Program-made: the position numbers and the translations under genes
In this document: piece by piece, positions 11,952 to 22,552 of the stretch
Layout of the letters: every line of letters starts with the position of its first letter
How positions within the stretch are numbered: the stretch's first letter is position 1
Notes under the pieces: generated by a model
Databases searched by the model: none
Told to the model about the DNA's origin: nothing
The model's input: only the letters and a program-made list of their open reading frames with translations
NCBI GenBank assembly: GCA_023105745.1
Contig: JALGQZ010000015.1
Location: 21,991,499 to 22,055,498, forward strand
DNA length: 64,000 nucleotides
Direction: 5' to 3'
Source of the DNA: Austropuccinia psidii
Taxonomy: Eukaryota > Basidiomycota > Pucciniomycetes > Pucciniales > Sphaerophragmiaceae

Positions 11952-13046
11952 TTACTTTGTAATATTGGTGTTTCTAGTGTGTCTGAATCTCCTCAGGAGT
12001 TTGGTAGCTTCTGGTATATCTTTTTCTTCTAACCATTCATCTTCACAAGTTGGGTCACTGTACCTAACAAGGTATTCCCTTACTTTCTTGGTTCTTAATT
12101 TCCTTTCTTTAAGAACTTTGGTTATTTTCTTAGTACCAGATGTCTCAATAGGAGGTATAACTTGGGGAACCTTATCCCTCAAGGGAAATTTCTCAGCATC
12201 ACTAGATTTATATGGTTTTATCAAGCTCACTGGAAATGTAGGGTGCTTATTGCTAAGTTCTTCAGATAACTCTACTTCAACAGCATTTTCTCCATGGAGG
12301 GCCTTAATCACAAAAGGTCCTGCAAAGGAGTCTTTCAACTTTTTACATCCTTTGATGTTATTGAAGTTAGTGGTGGATACAAGAACTAGATCCCCCACTT
12401 TGAAATCTGGAGTTGCATGAGATTTATCCCATTTGTCTTTAGCATATTCAAAAGAGTCCTCCATGCACCTTACTGCATGCTTTCTAGCTTTGTCTAGCAT
12501 TCCTTTGAAGCTAGCAGCTGTGGGATGTATTTCAATTAAGTCTTTCCTCAAGGAGTCTTGGGGTAACTTGGGGTTCCATCCTTTTTCTAGAACAGCAGGA
12601 GTCTGATTGGTACTAGCATGGATTGATGTTTTATATGCTAATTCCAGTGCTGGTAACAGAGTACACCAATCATGGGTAAATCCATCACAATCTTTGAATT
12701 CAAGGCCATATGCACAAAATCTTCTCACCATGTCCTCTAAGGTTTGGATCATTCTTTCAGCCAGGCCATCAGTTTGTGGGTGGTAGGCTGTAGAGAAAGA
12801 CAGTTTAGTGCCAAATAATTAATGAAGATTTGTCCATAGTGCTGAAGTGAATTTGGGATCTCTATCACTGATGATATTGGTAAATATCCCAGTCCATGAC
12901 ACTACTCTATTCCATATCAGAAGAGCTGTATCAATGGCTGTATCATCTTTGTGACATGGTAAAAAGATTGGAGTTTTACTGAATCTGTCCACAATTACTA
13001 GGCAAGCATTATAGCTCCTGTCACCTCCTGGTGGTAGGCCAGTTAC
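11952..13046 (-). pseudogene. Integrase of element B (one or two nonsense codons from open)
   Basis: This continues the frame of RT-RNase H after the TAG at 13047-13049, where relatives have Trp. The DDE core ([31 protein letters not shown]) is intact except for a TAA at 12819-12821. The C-terminal 266 codons (11952-12752) are open and include a GPFVIKALHGENAVEVEL SH3-like segment and a chromodomain-like tail, EYLVRYSDPTCEDEWLEEKD. The gene ends 24 bases from the LTR. Confidence 0.88.
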
Positions 13047-15065
13047 CTAATCCATATGGACAATTTCCCAAGGTCTGTTTGGTTCTTGGATTTTCATCAT
13101 ATTTCCAAGTCTTTTGCCAGTGGATTTATTTGCCTTTTGGCATCTGTCACAGGTTTTGCAATACTCTGCAACATCTTTTTGCCACATTGGCCACCATATG
13201 CAGGTCTTCACTTTCTCTCTTGTTCTGTCTTCAGAAAGATGTCCTGAAAAGGGACTATCATGGCATTCTTTCAGTACAAGATTGATTAATGACCTGTCTA
13301 CAACTGTCATGACACATGTGTGCTTGGTTCTGTGGTAAATTATACCATCCAGTAGGTGAAATCTTCCTTCATTATAAGATTTTCTCCATACTTCATCCAA
13401 GGCATGTATTAGAGAGTTGTCTTTACAGTCTTTGTTAAGTAATTGGCATAAGATGCTACAATTCTTATCTTTAGTGTAACTATTTCTGACTTCTTCAAAG
13501 AAGGTGGTGTTCAAGTCTGTAACACTTATTCCTTCTATTGGAATTTGTGGTGAAGCTTCTTCTGGAACATAAGCAGGATTATCAATGTTATTTGGTAATG
13601 GCCATCTGCTTAGTCCATCTGCATTCTTATGAATATTCCCATCCTTATGAACAATAGTCATATTGCCTCTGTATTCTTGTATGGCTATTTGCCATCTGAG
13701 CATGTGTCTGTTAGGTGTTTTCATGTTTAAAAGTGATTTCACAGCTGTACAATCTTTTATTACTTCAAAAACACATCCCTCTAAGAAATAGTTCAATTTC
13801 TCCAAGGCCCAGACAAGGCATAGACATTCCATTTGACTTGCTCCATATCTGGCTTCAGTTGGTTTGATTTGTCTGGATATGAAACATATTGGTCCTTCTA
13901 CAGGTTTGTCATTTATGATCTGAACTTGGTGAAGTGCAGCACCTAGTCCATCCCCTGATGCATCAATATACAATTTGAAAGGTAATTTAAAGTCTGGCAT
14001 CAGTAAGAGTGGAGCAGTGGTCAATGCTTCTCTTAGAGATTCAAAAGCTTTGACTCTGTCAACAGTCATCTCAAATACTGTGTCTTTGTCACACAACTTA
14101 TAAAGTGGTCTTGCTATGGATGCAAAGTCTTTAATGTGTTGCCTGTAATATCCTGCAAAACCCAAGAATGACTGAATTTCCTTCTTATTCTGAGGCATGG
14201 GTTTTAACAATACTGCTGCAACTTTGTTTTTATCAATTCCAAGGGACAAACCAGATACAACATGTCCTAGTGCCTTAAGTTCTTGAAATCCAAAATGACA
14301 TTTCTTCAAGGAGATTTTCATGTTTACTGATTGGATTTTTGTCAAAACTCTTGATAGTCTGTACATGTGCTCCTCCCAAGTCTTTGAACAGATAATAATG
14401 TCATCAATGTAAATGATTAACCATCCCTCTGAGAGTTCTTCAGGGAAGATTTCATTCATCATTCTTTGGAAGTGTGAAGGTGCATTTTTGATACCAAAGG
14501 GCATCCTCAAGTATTCATACACTCCACAATGAACAATAATTCTCAAGTATTTTCTTGCTCTTGGTGTTACCACATTTTGATGGAATCCTTTAAGGGCATC
14601 CATAGTGGTTATATACACTGCTTGAGATATATGAGTAAGGGCAATTTGGATTTTTGGTATTGGGTATCTGTCTGGAACAGTGTAGGTGTTCAGAGCTCTA
14701 AAGTCCCCAACCATTCTGGATTTTCCATTATGCCATGCCACTATAACTGGTGTAGTTATTTCTACTTCCTCATTGTGGCCTACTTTTCTTATTACACCAA
14801 GGTCTAGAAGTTCTTTGATATGAATTTCTAGAGCTTCTCTTGATTTTGGACTTGCTGGATAAGCAGGTCTTCTTAAGAGTGGTGGATAAGGTCTCTCAAT
14901 GTTAAGAATGATGTCAACTTCATGACCAATAATTGCTCCCAGAGGTTCTTTGTCTGTAGCAAATGCTCCTTTGTGGTCATACAAAAGGGAAGAAAGTTCC
15001 TTTTCTTGTTTATCAGTCAGATGAAGGCTTATCTCAGCCTCATTTAACTGTTCAGACTTGAATTT
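13047..15065 (-). pseudogene. Reverse transcriptase, RNase H and HHCC domain of element B
   Basis: 645 codons are open. RT motifs are complete: [53 protein letters not shown]. RNase H motifs follow ([37 protein letters not shown]). The integrase zinc finger (HRTKHTC...[10 protein letters not shown]...CKTCDRC) closes the stretch before the TAG at 13047. No catalytic residue is visibly lost. It is preceded by the TAA at 15066, in the same frame as Gag-protease, so the original product was a single Gag-Pol polyprotein. Confidence 0.9.
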
Positions 15066-17873
15066 TTATAACTCTAAGTTGACTGGTGATACTTTGTTTA
15101 CTTTAATTTGTCTTTTAAATAGTAAAAAGGCAAATTTCTGGCGCTTATTGTCCCCAATTGTAAAGTATCTGTCTTTGTTATTATGTAAATCTATCCCATA
15201 CATGATCAAATAGTCATTTCCCAATATAAAATGGGTACTAGAGCAATTTTCCATAACAACAAATTCAACTGTGATCCTTAAATTCCCATTTATGTGTGGG
15301 AATATGATATTGGTCTCAAAGATTCCCAATGCTTTCATTGGGTTACTTGCACTGTTGAATTTTATACCATCAATTGGTAACAATTGGTCTTCAAAATTTG
15401 GCACACAAGTCTTAAGAAAGGATTTTCCAACACAAGAGCAGAAGGCTCCTGGGTCAAGCAAAAGTTTGGTGGGCTTGTTGTCAATCACCACTTCTGTTAT
15501 ACAGGAGTTACCAGCTGTATAACCTTTTCCTCTGTTTGGTTTTGTCTTCATAAGTTGTGCATCTTGAACTTTTGATAAATCAACTTGACCATTGCTCAAT
15601 TGTGGTAAGTGGGAATAAGATTCCATGATGTCAAAAGTGGCATTGATATTTTCTATATCTTTTGAAGATTCAGAAAATATGGATGACTTATCATCTGAAT
15701 TGTCTTCAATTATGTCTTCTTTTTCAACATCTGGTCCCTTTTCAATGTCAATTTCATTGATTTTCCCCCTTTTTGGACATGTATTGGCTAAATGGGTGGT
15801 GCTTTGGCAAATATGGCATTTTCTGACTGTATCTGCAGATTTATATTTAATATTACTAGAATTTTCTTTGGGGTTTTTGTCCACAGAATCTTTCCAAGGT
15901 GTATTAAACCTTGTTTTAAGATTCACCCTACTAGAACCAATTTTGGTTCTGGTGGTTACTTCTTCTAGTATATTGATAATATCCTCTGCTGAAGATTGTT
16001 CAGTAGTCCTGCTTTGGACAGCATGCTCTAAGTCACCTCCACATTGTCTCAGAATTTTTCTATGGATCATAAATTCTGACATGTCAGGATATAATGCTGT
16101 TAATCTGTCCTTTTGTTGGCAAAACCATGGTAAAGCTTTGTCTTTATCAGCATTAAATTTGGCAGATTCAAAGGCTGTTTCAACTTTAAACCTCCAAGCA
16201 TCATTTGCCCATTTGTTGATGATTTGGGTTTTCCACCAAGTCCAACTCTGGTGTCCATGTGCTTGTCTTATTTTTATGTACCATCTGTGAGCTGATCTGG
16301 TAAACAAGGTGTTAAACCTGGCTGTTACCAATCTGTCTGGTAATTCAAAATCTTCTTTGATCATGTCGATACCTCTAATGAATTCCATATGGTCATACTC
16401 TCCTTCACCACTGAAGTGAGGCCATTCTTTAAGTTTTGGAACTTCTTTCAAGAGTGCTTGGCCCATTGATGGTTCCAAGTTATGAAAAGAAGTGGATAAT
16501 TCATTTTTTAATTGTGAATTATCAGGATCCAATACTTGTGGATTTGAAATTCTTGTGCCCTCATTTTGATTTAGAGGTGTAGACATTCTTGGTAAGGTGT
16601 TCAGTATTTGTTCAATGTCATTCATTTTACTGTTGCTACACCTTTGGGAATTTCTGTATTCATGTTGGAAGCTTTGTATTAAATTTATTACTTCAATTTT
16701 ATACATGTCTTCTTTATGTGTAAGTTCTTGCCATAACTCTGTTTGTCTTGTATTATCAGCAGTGACTTGATTCAATTTCATTGATAATTTTGATACTTCT
16801 TCTTGTGAAGCATCAAAACACTTTTTCAAGGCAATGGTATATGTCTTTACTTCAGTAAATGAATTTGAAATGTCATCAAGGACTTTCTTGTTATCTGTCT
16901 TGATAATATTTATGGCTTGTTTAATTCTTGTTTCAATTATGTCATCAATATTGAATTTAGAATATTTATCTGTTAATTCTTTAATAATGGCAGATTGTTC
17001 ATTTATTTTATTAGGAGAATTATCATTATTGGAATCTTTAATTGTCCTTAAAACTTTTTCAAAACACATAAGTGTTTCATTAATTTGGCACAGACTCAGG
17101 TTGTTTGTTTTAATGTTGTTACAAATGGTTTCATTTTTATAAGAAAGATGTTTTTTCACGTCATTTATAGCATTATACAACTCTGGGATGGAATCAAATA
17201 TGTCAGAAATCATTTCTGGAACCTTAATCTGGCTTCCTCCTTCTTCTGTAATTCCATCATGGTTCTGGCCATCTGAAATACATTTTCCATGGCATCCTGC
17301 TGAATCTTTGGGATTCTGTAGCCCTGGCTGTAAGGTTTTGGGGCTGGTGCCTTCCCTTTGCCCTTGTTTGGAGTTTGTGGCTGCTTTTTCACGTTGGAAT
17401 TGCTGCTGCTGGCCACTGGGGCTGTTTTTGGCACTGGTTTGGGTGGTGGAGGGTTGTTTTTCCTCCATTCTAGTGTCAAAAGCATCATGTTTTTCTTCTC
17501 CATCAATGGATGCCATCCATTGAGCAATTTGCAAGTGTTGGGATGGCCCAAGAATTTTCTTACTGTCAGGTAAGAATTCATGCAATTCTTCCACAGGTCT
17601 GCAAGGATCTGGTACTCCTTGAATTGAAGTGCATTGTTGTATGCACTGTGGCTGGCTTTGTATATGTCCACAGAGGCTTGTTGTGGCGGTGTCAGCTCTT
17701 TTTGAAGGTAAAATGGTATTATCAGCTTCAGAATGACCCATTTTAGTTGTTTGGAAGTCATCAACTGACCCTTTTCCTTCTGTACCTGGTTGGCCTCTGC
17801 CATAATCACGTCTATTACCTTTTTGGGAGCTGCTTGAGGGGTTGTAGCTGGCTCCTGACCTGGTTGAAGGCAT
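15066..17873 (-). CDS. Gag and aspartic protease of element B (935 codons)
   Basis: The start ATG at 17873 (MPSTRSGASYNPSSSS) lies inside the intron of the pre-gag gene. The N-terminal 220 residues are low-complexity and overlap that gene in another frame. Residues about 230-450 look helical (MISDIFDSIPELYNAI...). A capsid-like region follows (GEYDHMEFIRGIDM, WYIKIRQAHG, DADKDKALPWF). A CCHC knuckle, CHICQSTTHLANTC, is near 15785-15825. The protease has LLLDPGAFCSCVGKSF near 15450, with Pro in place of the usual Thr/Ser of D[T/S]G, and HFILGNDYLIMYG downstream. The TAA at 15066 seems to be a mutation and not a natural end, because the pol frame continues directly. Confidence 0.88.
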   Translation of the reverse strand: MPSTRSGASYNPSSSSQKGNRRDYGRGQPGTEGKGSVDDFQTTKMGHSEADNTILPSKRADTATTSLCGHIQSQPQCIQQCTSIQGVPDPCRPVEELHEFLPDSKKILGPSQHLQIAQWMASIDGEEKHDAFDTRMEEKQPSTTQTSAKNSPSGQQQQFQREKAATNSKQGQREGTSPKTLQPGLQNPKDSAGCHGKCISDGQNHDGITEEGGSQIKVPEMISDIFDSIPELYNAINDVKKHLSYKNETICNNIKTNNLSLCQINETLMCFEKVLRTIKDSNNDNSPNKINEQSAIIKELTDKYSKFNIDDIIETRIKQAINIIKTDNKKVLDDISNSFTEVKTYTIALKKCFDASQEEVSKLSMKLNQVTADNTRQTELWQELTHKEDMYKIEVINLIQSFQHEYRNSQRCSNSKMNDIEQILNTLPRMSTPLNQNEGTRISNPQVLDPDNSQLKNELSTSFHNLEPSMGQALLKEVPKLKEWPHFSGEGEYDHMEFIRGIDMIKEDFELPDRLVTARFNTLFTRSAHRWYIKIRQAHGHQSWTWWKTQIINKWANDAWRFKVETAFESAKFNADKDKALPWFCQQKDRLTALYPDMSEFMIHRKILRQCGGDLEHAVQSRTTEQSSAEDIINILEEVTTRTKIGSSRVNLKTRFNTPWKDSVDKNPKENSSNIKYKSADTVRKCHICQSTTHLANTCPKRGKINEIDIEKGPDVEKEDIIEDNSDDKSSIFSESSKDIENINATFDIMESYSHLPQLSNGQVDLSKVQDAQLMKTKPNRGKGYTAGNSCITEVVIDNKPTKLLLDPGAFCSCVGKSFLKTCVPNFEDQLLPIDGIKFNSASNPMKALGIFETNIIFPHINGNLRITVEFVVMENCSSTHFILGNDYLIMYGIDLHNNKDRYFTIGDNKRQKFAFLLFKRQIKVNKVSPVNLEL

Positions 17874-18120
17874 AATTATGGTTAAAAAGGCTTAAAATAG
17901 TATTTTTACGTCAAAAACTTACTATTGGCCAAATTTTTAGCTTTCTGAAGAGTATTACTTATGTCCAAGTTAATTAATTCAGAAGATATTGGTTCAGGCT
18001 GGTTATTTTGAGTCACAATAACAGTGCTATTATGATCAGAATTAACAGTACTGGCAGGGATAATGCTGGTTACTGTTGAGGCTGTTTCAATGTTTTCTTG
18101 TCTTACCACGTTGTCAGACA
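17210..18120 (-). CDS. Pre-gag accessory gene of element B (spliced, intact)
   Basis: Exon 1 (18120-17923) follows the acceptor TTTTAG|TGTCTGAC. An upstream exon ending in A gives ATG TCT GAC. Exon 1 is rich in Ser, Thr and Asn and ends at donor A|GTAAGT. Removing the 63-nt intron (17922-17860, acceptor CAACCAG) joins AAT A to GT CAG in frame. Exon 2 (17859-17210) has 215 codons with no stop. The total is about 282 residues: an acidic N-terminus, a central helical part (DIYKASHSAYNNAL...MNSYLTVRKFLG), a Pro/Lys-rich linker (KGKGKAPAPKP) and a C-terminal helix (DAMENVFQMARTMMELQKK). It overlaps gag by about 650 nt. No known domain is recognised. A Gag-associated or RNA-binding role is only a guess. 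Confidence 0.7.
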
Positions 18121-18197
18121 CTAAAATTAATGAAAAAGCCAATTAATTAAGTAAAAAAAGGTTATTTCAAAAAAAGAAATAAAAATATAAGCCTCAC
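18121..18197 (-). other. Proposed leader intron of element B
   Basis: The donor is TATAA|GTGAGG at 18197 and the acceptor is ATTTTAG at 18121, giving 77 nt. The exon before the donor ends in A and the next exon starts with TG, so the join reads AATGTCTGAC and creates the start codon. Confidence 0.5.
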
Positions 18198-18324
18198 TTA
18201 TAATATGAAAAAAAGTTATTTTTTATGGATTTTTTTTTGAATTATAAGTATTTTTTATATGTTTTTAAATTTTTCAATATAAGAAAAAAGATTTAAAAAG
18301 AGTAAAAAAAATATGTCACAGGTA

Positions 18325-18348
18325 AAATATCACGGCTGGGCCCCCAAA
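18325..18348 (-). other. Putative primer binding site of element B
   Basis: On the minus strand TTTGGGGGCCCAGCCGTGAT directly follows the 5' LTR end TTACA. It starts with TGG after two bases and is similar to the C site. The tRNA is not identified. Confidence 0.55.
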
Positions 18349-20186
18349 TGTAAGGTGTGGATATGAAACTTTGATTAAAAATCAAGTACTTTTCCTGTCC
18401 TCAAAATTTGTATAAGGTAAAAATCAATTAAAAATAGTATGAAATATTATTTTTAAGAGAAAACTCGCCAATTTTACTGTTTATAACTTTATTAGTATAA
18501 AACAATAATATTATAAAAATTTATTGTTTTACCAACAATAAAAATTTATCCAAAAAATACTCTACAAGAGATATTTTAAGGCTACAAAAGAAATTTCTTC
18601 AAGAGCAATTTCAATTGGAATTAATTGAGCAAAGAACTGCAAGCAATTAATTAAAGAACAAAGTCTTTAAAAAGAATATTAAAGAGAAAACACGCCCAAA
18701 AGTGACCAGAGTGAATTTGGAAACAAAGTGACAAAGCTTACAGTGATGAAAGATGCTTTAATTCACTTTTGGGGTGGTTCAGGGGTAAAAATGATTATAA
18801 GAGTTACAAACAATGATTATAATGATTTTTTCACGTGGTTAAAAGGATTAAAATGATTTAAAAGTGGTGGTTGGAATCTTTGATTGATTGGTTTAACAGT
18901 TTTAAACTAATTAATAAAAGGAAAAGATTCTAACATGAAGAGAAAAGTGGGGCAAAGAAGACATTCTTTTATAGCCATCAATTCTCTTACTCCAAAAGTA
19001 AAATTTACTCTTGTCAGTCGTGAAAAGCAGTCTGACAACAGAAAAGCCAATTATGGCATCATTGAACCCTGGTTTAGACCAAAAAGGGCTGGTTTAAGCC
19101 ATTTTTAGCCATTTTTAGCCATTTTAGACCCTTAAATCAGCCATTACTATAGCAATACCAGGCCTAGAGCCTTCAAAACACGTCAGAATGTGTGTCAGAG
19201 GCGTAGAAACCAGTTAAAACTGTTTTTATTATGATTGTTTTATCTTAAGGGTAGTTTTACCCTCTTGGCAACAGCTAAAACTACCCCAGTTGGTATCAAA
19301 ACCTCATCATCAATTGAGTCCACAGACCCTGTAACTCAATTCCAGGCCAAAAGTGATGAACTTTTGCGTGAATTTTGACATCCCACGCCTGTCAGCAAGG
19401 ATTTTGGGGGTCTAGCTCCCCCTTAGAGCTGGAGTTCCTTTTCCCCCCCAAATTTAATCTTTCCAATTTATTTTTCCTTTAATTCCTCATCATGTATTAT
19501 ACTTATAATTTACATATGTAATTCAATTCAATTGTACAGTACAATACAGTAATAATTGACACCTCATATGTAAATCAAAGTTCACTTATGTAATACACGC
19601 GCACATTTTGACATTTCAATTGAATTCAATTGAAAATACTTCAATTCCTCATAACTTCTAAACTAAACACAACACCTCAATTTTAACACAAAAATTGATG
19701 GTTAACACCACATGTGGTGTGAATTAAATTAAGGTTTTGAGGATTTTCAACTTTTGTATTGAAAATACTAAAAACTTAATTTAAGCTTATTTCGAGTTGA
19801 GTTACAAGAATTTCACTCAGAGGTGACCCCACCTGATTTTTTATGAGGAATCCAATGGTGAAATAAATTTTATATGTTTATTTATTGGATAAAAAGTTAT
19901 AATAAATTTTATTTAACTTTTTTCCAAATTTATTTATTTTTTCACAATTTTGTTAAAGTTTCATTTTTACTTAATTTTTTCAAGTATAAATGTAATTTTA
20001 TATTTACAAAATTTAATGTATTTTTTATTTTTAAATTATAATTAATTTTTTATTTTTAATATAATTTTATATTTATATTTTGATTTTTATTTTAATAATA
20101 TAAATAAATTTATTTTATTTATATTAATATGTTATTTTTTATATTTGTGGTCTTTTGGGTATATGAAATTACCTCTAAGGCTCACA
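18349..20186 (-). repeat. 5' LTR of element B
   Basis: 1838 bp, nearly identical to 10090-11927. It should hold the promoter for the minus-strand transcript. Specific promoter elements were not resolved in the AT-rich sequence. Confidence 0.96.
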
Positions 20187-20191
20187 GTCAT
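20187..20191. repeat. Target-site duplication (GTCAT), right copy, element B
   Basis: It follows the LTR end CTCACA and matches 10085-10089. Confidence 0.95.
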
Positions 20192-22204
20192 CATCAGATG
20201 GTTCTCTGATAGCATCACCCATGGAGTCTGATTCAGAATCCTCTGTTGGAGATTCTTCCTCTGGGACTTTCTCAATGCAATAGACTTTTTTCTTTTCCTT
20301 TGGACAGTTGTTGGAATAGTGGTCTGTTGAACCACAGTTGTTATAAGAATTCCTCTTCTTTTCCACTTCTTCCACTCTTTCTTTGGGTTTGTCTTTAAAC
20401 TCTACCCTGAAAGGTTGTTTCTCCTTCAAACTACTGCTCTTATATGGGGTGAATTTCCCTATATTAGTCCTTTTCCTTATGTCTTGTAAGGTGTTGGCAA
20501 TGTCATCTAGAGTGCAATTTTGGTTTGATCTGCATTTTACTGCATGTTCTAGTTCTCCTGGCAGTTGTGTCAGAAGTTTGTGATTCCTCATTTGGATGTT
20601 CATCTGAGGATCAATGGCTTTAAGTCTTTTAGACTGTCTAAGACACCACTCATATGGATCTTTGTCCACAGAGTATTTGTCATTTTCAAATCACATTGTC
20701 TTCTGCCATATCCAAGCTCCATTACTGTATTTTTGGATGATTTGACTCTTCCACCATGGCCAGTTTCTCCTGCCATGGACTTCTTTCATTTCTGTGTACC
20801 ATACACTAGCATGACCTTTTAATGCAGTATTCAATCTAGCAGTGATCCAGTAGTCTGGTAGGCTTGGTACATCAATGAAGAGTCCATCAATATAATCTAT
20901 GAGCTCCATATGATCATATTCTCCTGATCCAGAGAATTTGGGCCAGTTTGAGGCCTCAGGAAGCTGTTTCAAGGCTTCCTTTTCTGAATAAGACATTCCA
21001 TCTCCATCTTGGTATTGTGATGGGGATCTTGCCTTATTCCTCAACATGGCATCTGGTTTGATGTCATCTGGTTGATATGGATTCTCCATAGCTTGGCCTT
21101 GTGGTTGGGGCTTCAAGCTATGATAGGCATTAAACAATTTGTTAATGTCTTGATCCAGACACTCCCTGTCCCTTGTGCTGTGGTGTTGTTCTTCAAAGAC
21201 TATATTCATTCTTTTTTTGGTTTCTTCAGAGGCTTTGCTCAGTTGAGCATATCCTTCTTGGAGATTCTTAACTATCTGTTCCAAGGAGGCTTGAGTTTTT
21301 CTCATCCTCTCTTGGCCAGATTTAATTTCTGCAAACTGCTTTGCAGATTGTTGAGCATATTGGGACATTTGTAACCACAGTGTATCACTGTTGATGTTAC
21401 TCTCAGATGTGACAATGTTATTTTCAGTCTGAGTGGGGGTAATGTTTCTATTACTAGGAATACTGATTATAGAGTGGTTTACAACTACTTCTGGTTCTTG
21501 TGTACTTCTTTCACCAAATCTAACAGCTTCTGGATCATGGGATCTGACTCTTTCCTCCTCTGGTTGAAGGAGGCTTTGTTCTTGCCCTTGTTTCCTTGTC
21601 TTCTCCTGGAAACTTCCTGGAATTGTGATGAATGGTGACTCTTGGCCACTGATCTGGTGGTTTTTGAATGGTGTGAAGCCACTGGAGAGCTGATTTGGCC
21701 TGCTCCTTCTGAGCCTGAAGGGATCTGAGTAGGCCCTGTCTGGGTTAACTGTTCTTCTATAGCTTGGATAGTGGCTTGATTCTCCCTTATCCTTTGTGCC
21801 CTTGCCTCCAGGAGTCTGAACTGCCTGGTAGGATTCCAGACTTTGGTGATTACCATAAGGTCTTTGAAGTTTATCTCTTTGAGACAGATCTTCTGGCAAC
21901 TTGCTCCAAGTTCTGCCCAGTGACTTGCCAGGTTGAACCTCTTGTTGTCCATGCTCCATTGAAATAAGTCTTTGGGAGTTGGTGGAGCTGAAGAACTTGA
22001 TCCATATCCTTTCAGTCCTCTGGTTTGAGGTTCCTGTTGAATTGTAGTGTGAATGGCAAGGTTGATCTTATCTCCCTCATTGTTTTGCCATCCACCACCA
22101 TGTCTAAGGTGTCCTCTTCCAGGTCTTCTGGTTCTGGACAAGGCTTCTCTGTCCTCTGGCTGGTTCCTTTGGAAGCCAAGGTCTCTGAGGTATGCAGGGA
22201 ACAT
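20192..22204 (-). pseudogene. Gag of element A (N-terminal to nucleocapsid part)
   Basis: The ATG at 22204 lies inside the 68-nt intron of the pre-gag gene, as in B, C and D. One base missing near 21975 (35 nt here versus 36 in D) shifts the frame. The 422-codon stretch 20691-21959 then carries Gag: a Gln/Arg-rich N-terminus, helical middle, and capsid-like SGSGEYDHMELIDYIDGLF...HASVWYTEMKEVHGRRNW. A TGA at 20691 interrupts it. The nucleocapsid follows with YNNCGSTDHYSNNC, which has lost the first knuckle Cys, and an acidic EEESPTEDSESDSMG tail that runs into the B insertion. Confidence 0.82.
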
Positions 22205-22552
22205 ATCAGTGTTTGCAAGCAGTCAAAAACTTTATGTTCTTAGGGTATTTACCTTTCACTGTGCCTTGTACAAATTTGTTATCTGCTGATTTGGGCAGTT
22301 TGCCTTTGGAGGTTACAACTGGGTTAATAATTGTAATCTTCCCTGTACAAGTGGTTAAGGTTGGTTTACCTCGTATTGAAGCAGAGTTCCGTGGTTTTCT
22401 ACTCCTCTGAGTGGCTATTGGTGTCCACTTTTTGGCTGTAATGAGGCCTTCACTAAGTCATTTTCCTTTGCCCTTGCTGCCCTCTGGTTCTGGTGGTGTC
22501 ACTGGTGTGTTGGCCTGTGACTGGGTCTCAAGTGGTATGAAATTTTCTTCCA
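21485..22552 (-). pseudogene. Pre-gag accessory gene of element A
   Basis: Exon 1 (22552-22253) starts after CCTGTTTGATTCAG|TGGAAG, so an upstream exon ending in A creates ATG GAA GAA. It encodes EENFIPLETQSQAN... with one TGA, then a Lys-rich tail, and ends AAAG|GTAAAT. The 68-nt intron (22252-22185) ends CCTCAG. Exon 2 (22184-21485) continues in frame with TSQRTEKPCPEPEDLEEDTLD, FNRNLKPED, then WSMDNKRFNLASHWAELG and a basic tail ending LLDLVKEVHKNQK. A TGA after KPED and a one-base deletion near 21975 break it. The overlap with gag is about 700 nt. D has the same gene with one stop. Confidence 0.65.

Larger units (their letters stand above)
10090..20186 (-). mobile_element. Element B: young Ty3/Gypsy LTR retrotransposon, family 2
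   Basis: This is a complete 10.1-kb element with two 1838-bp LTRs, a 5-bp GTCAT duplication, PBS, leader, pre-gag gene, one continuous gag-pol frame, and a polypurine tract. By eye the LTRs differ at about nine positions, roughly 0.5 percent, so the insertion is recent. The gag-pol frame runs in a single phase from 17873 to 11952 with only three nonsense codons (15066, 13047, 12819). It sits in the gag of element A, which sits in the pol of element C. Confidence 0.95.

Noticed and set aside
15066..15068. Stop codon between protease and RT of element B as programmed readthrough
   Set aside because: Element C also has a stop near this junction but at a different aligned codon, and B has two more stops in integrase. 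Independent mutation is simpler.
15625..17142. Long plus-strand open frames opposite element B gag (for example 221 and 102 codons)
   Set aside because: They are antisense shadows of the gag frame with no recognisable protein and no counterparts in element C.
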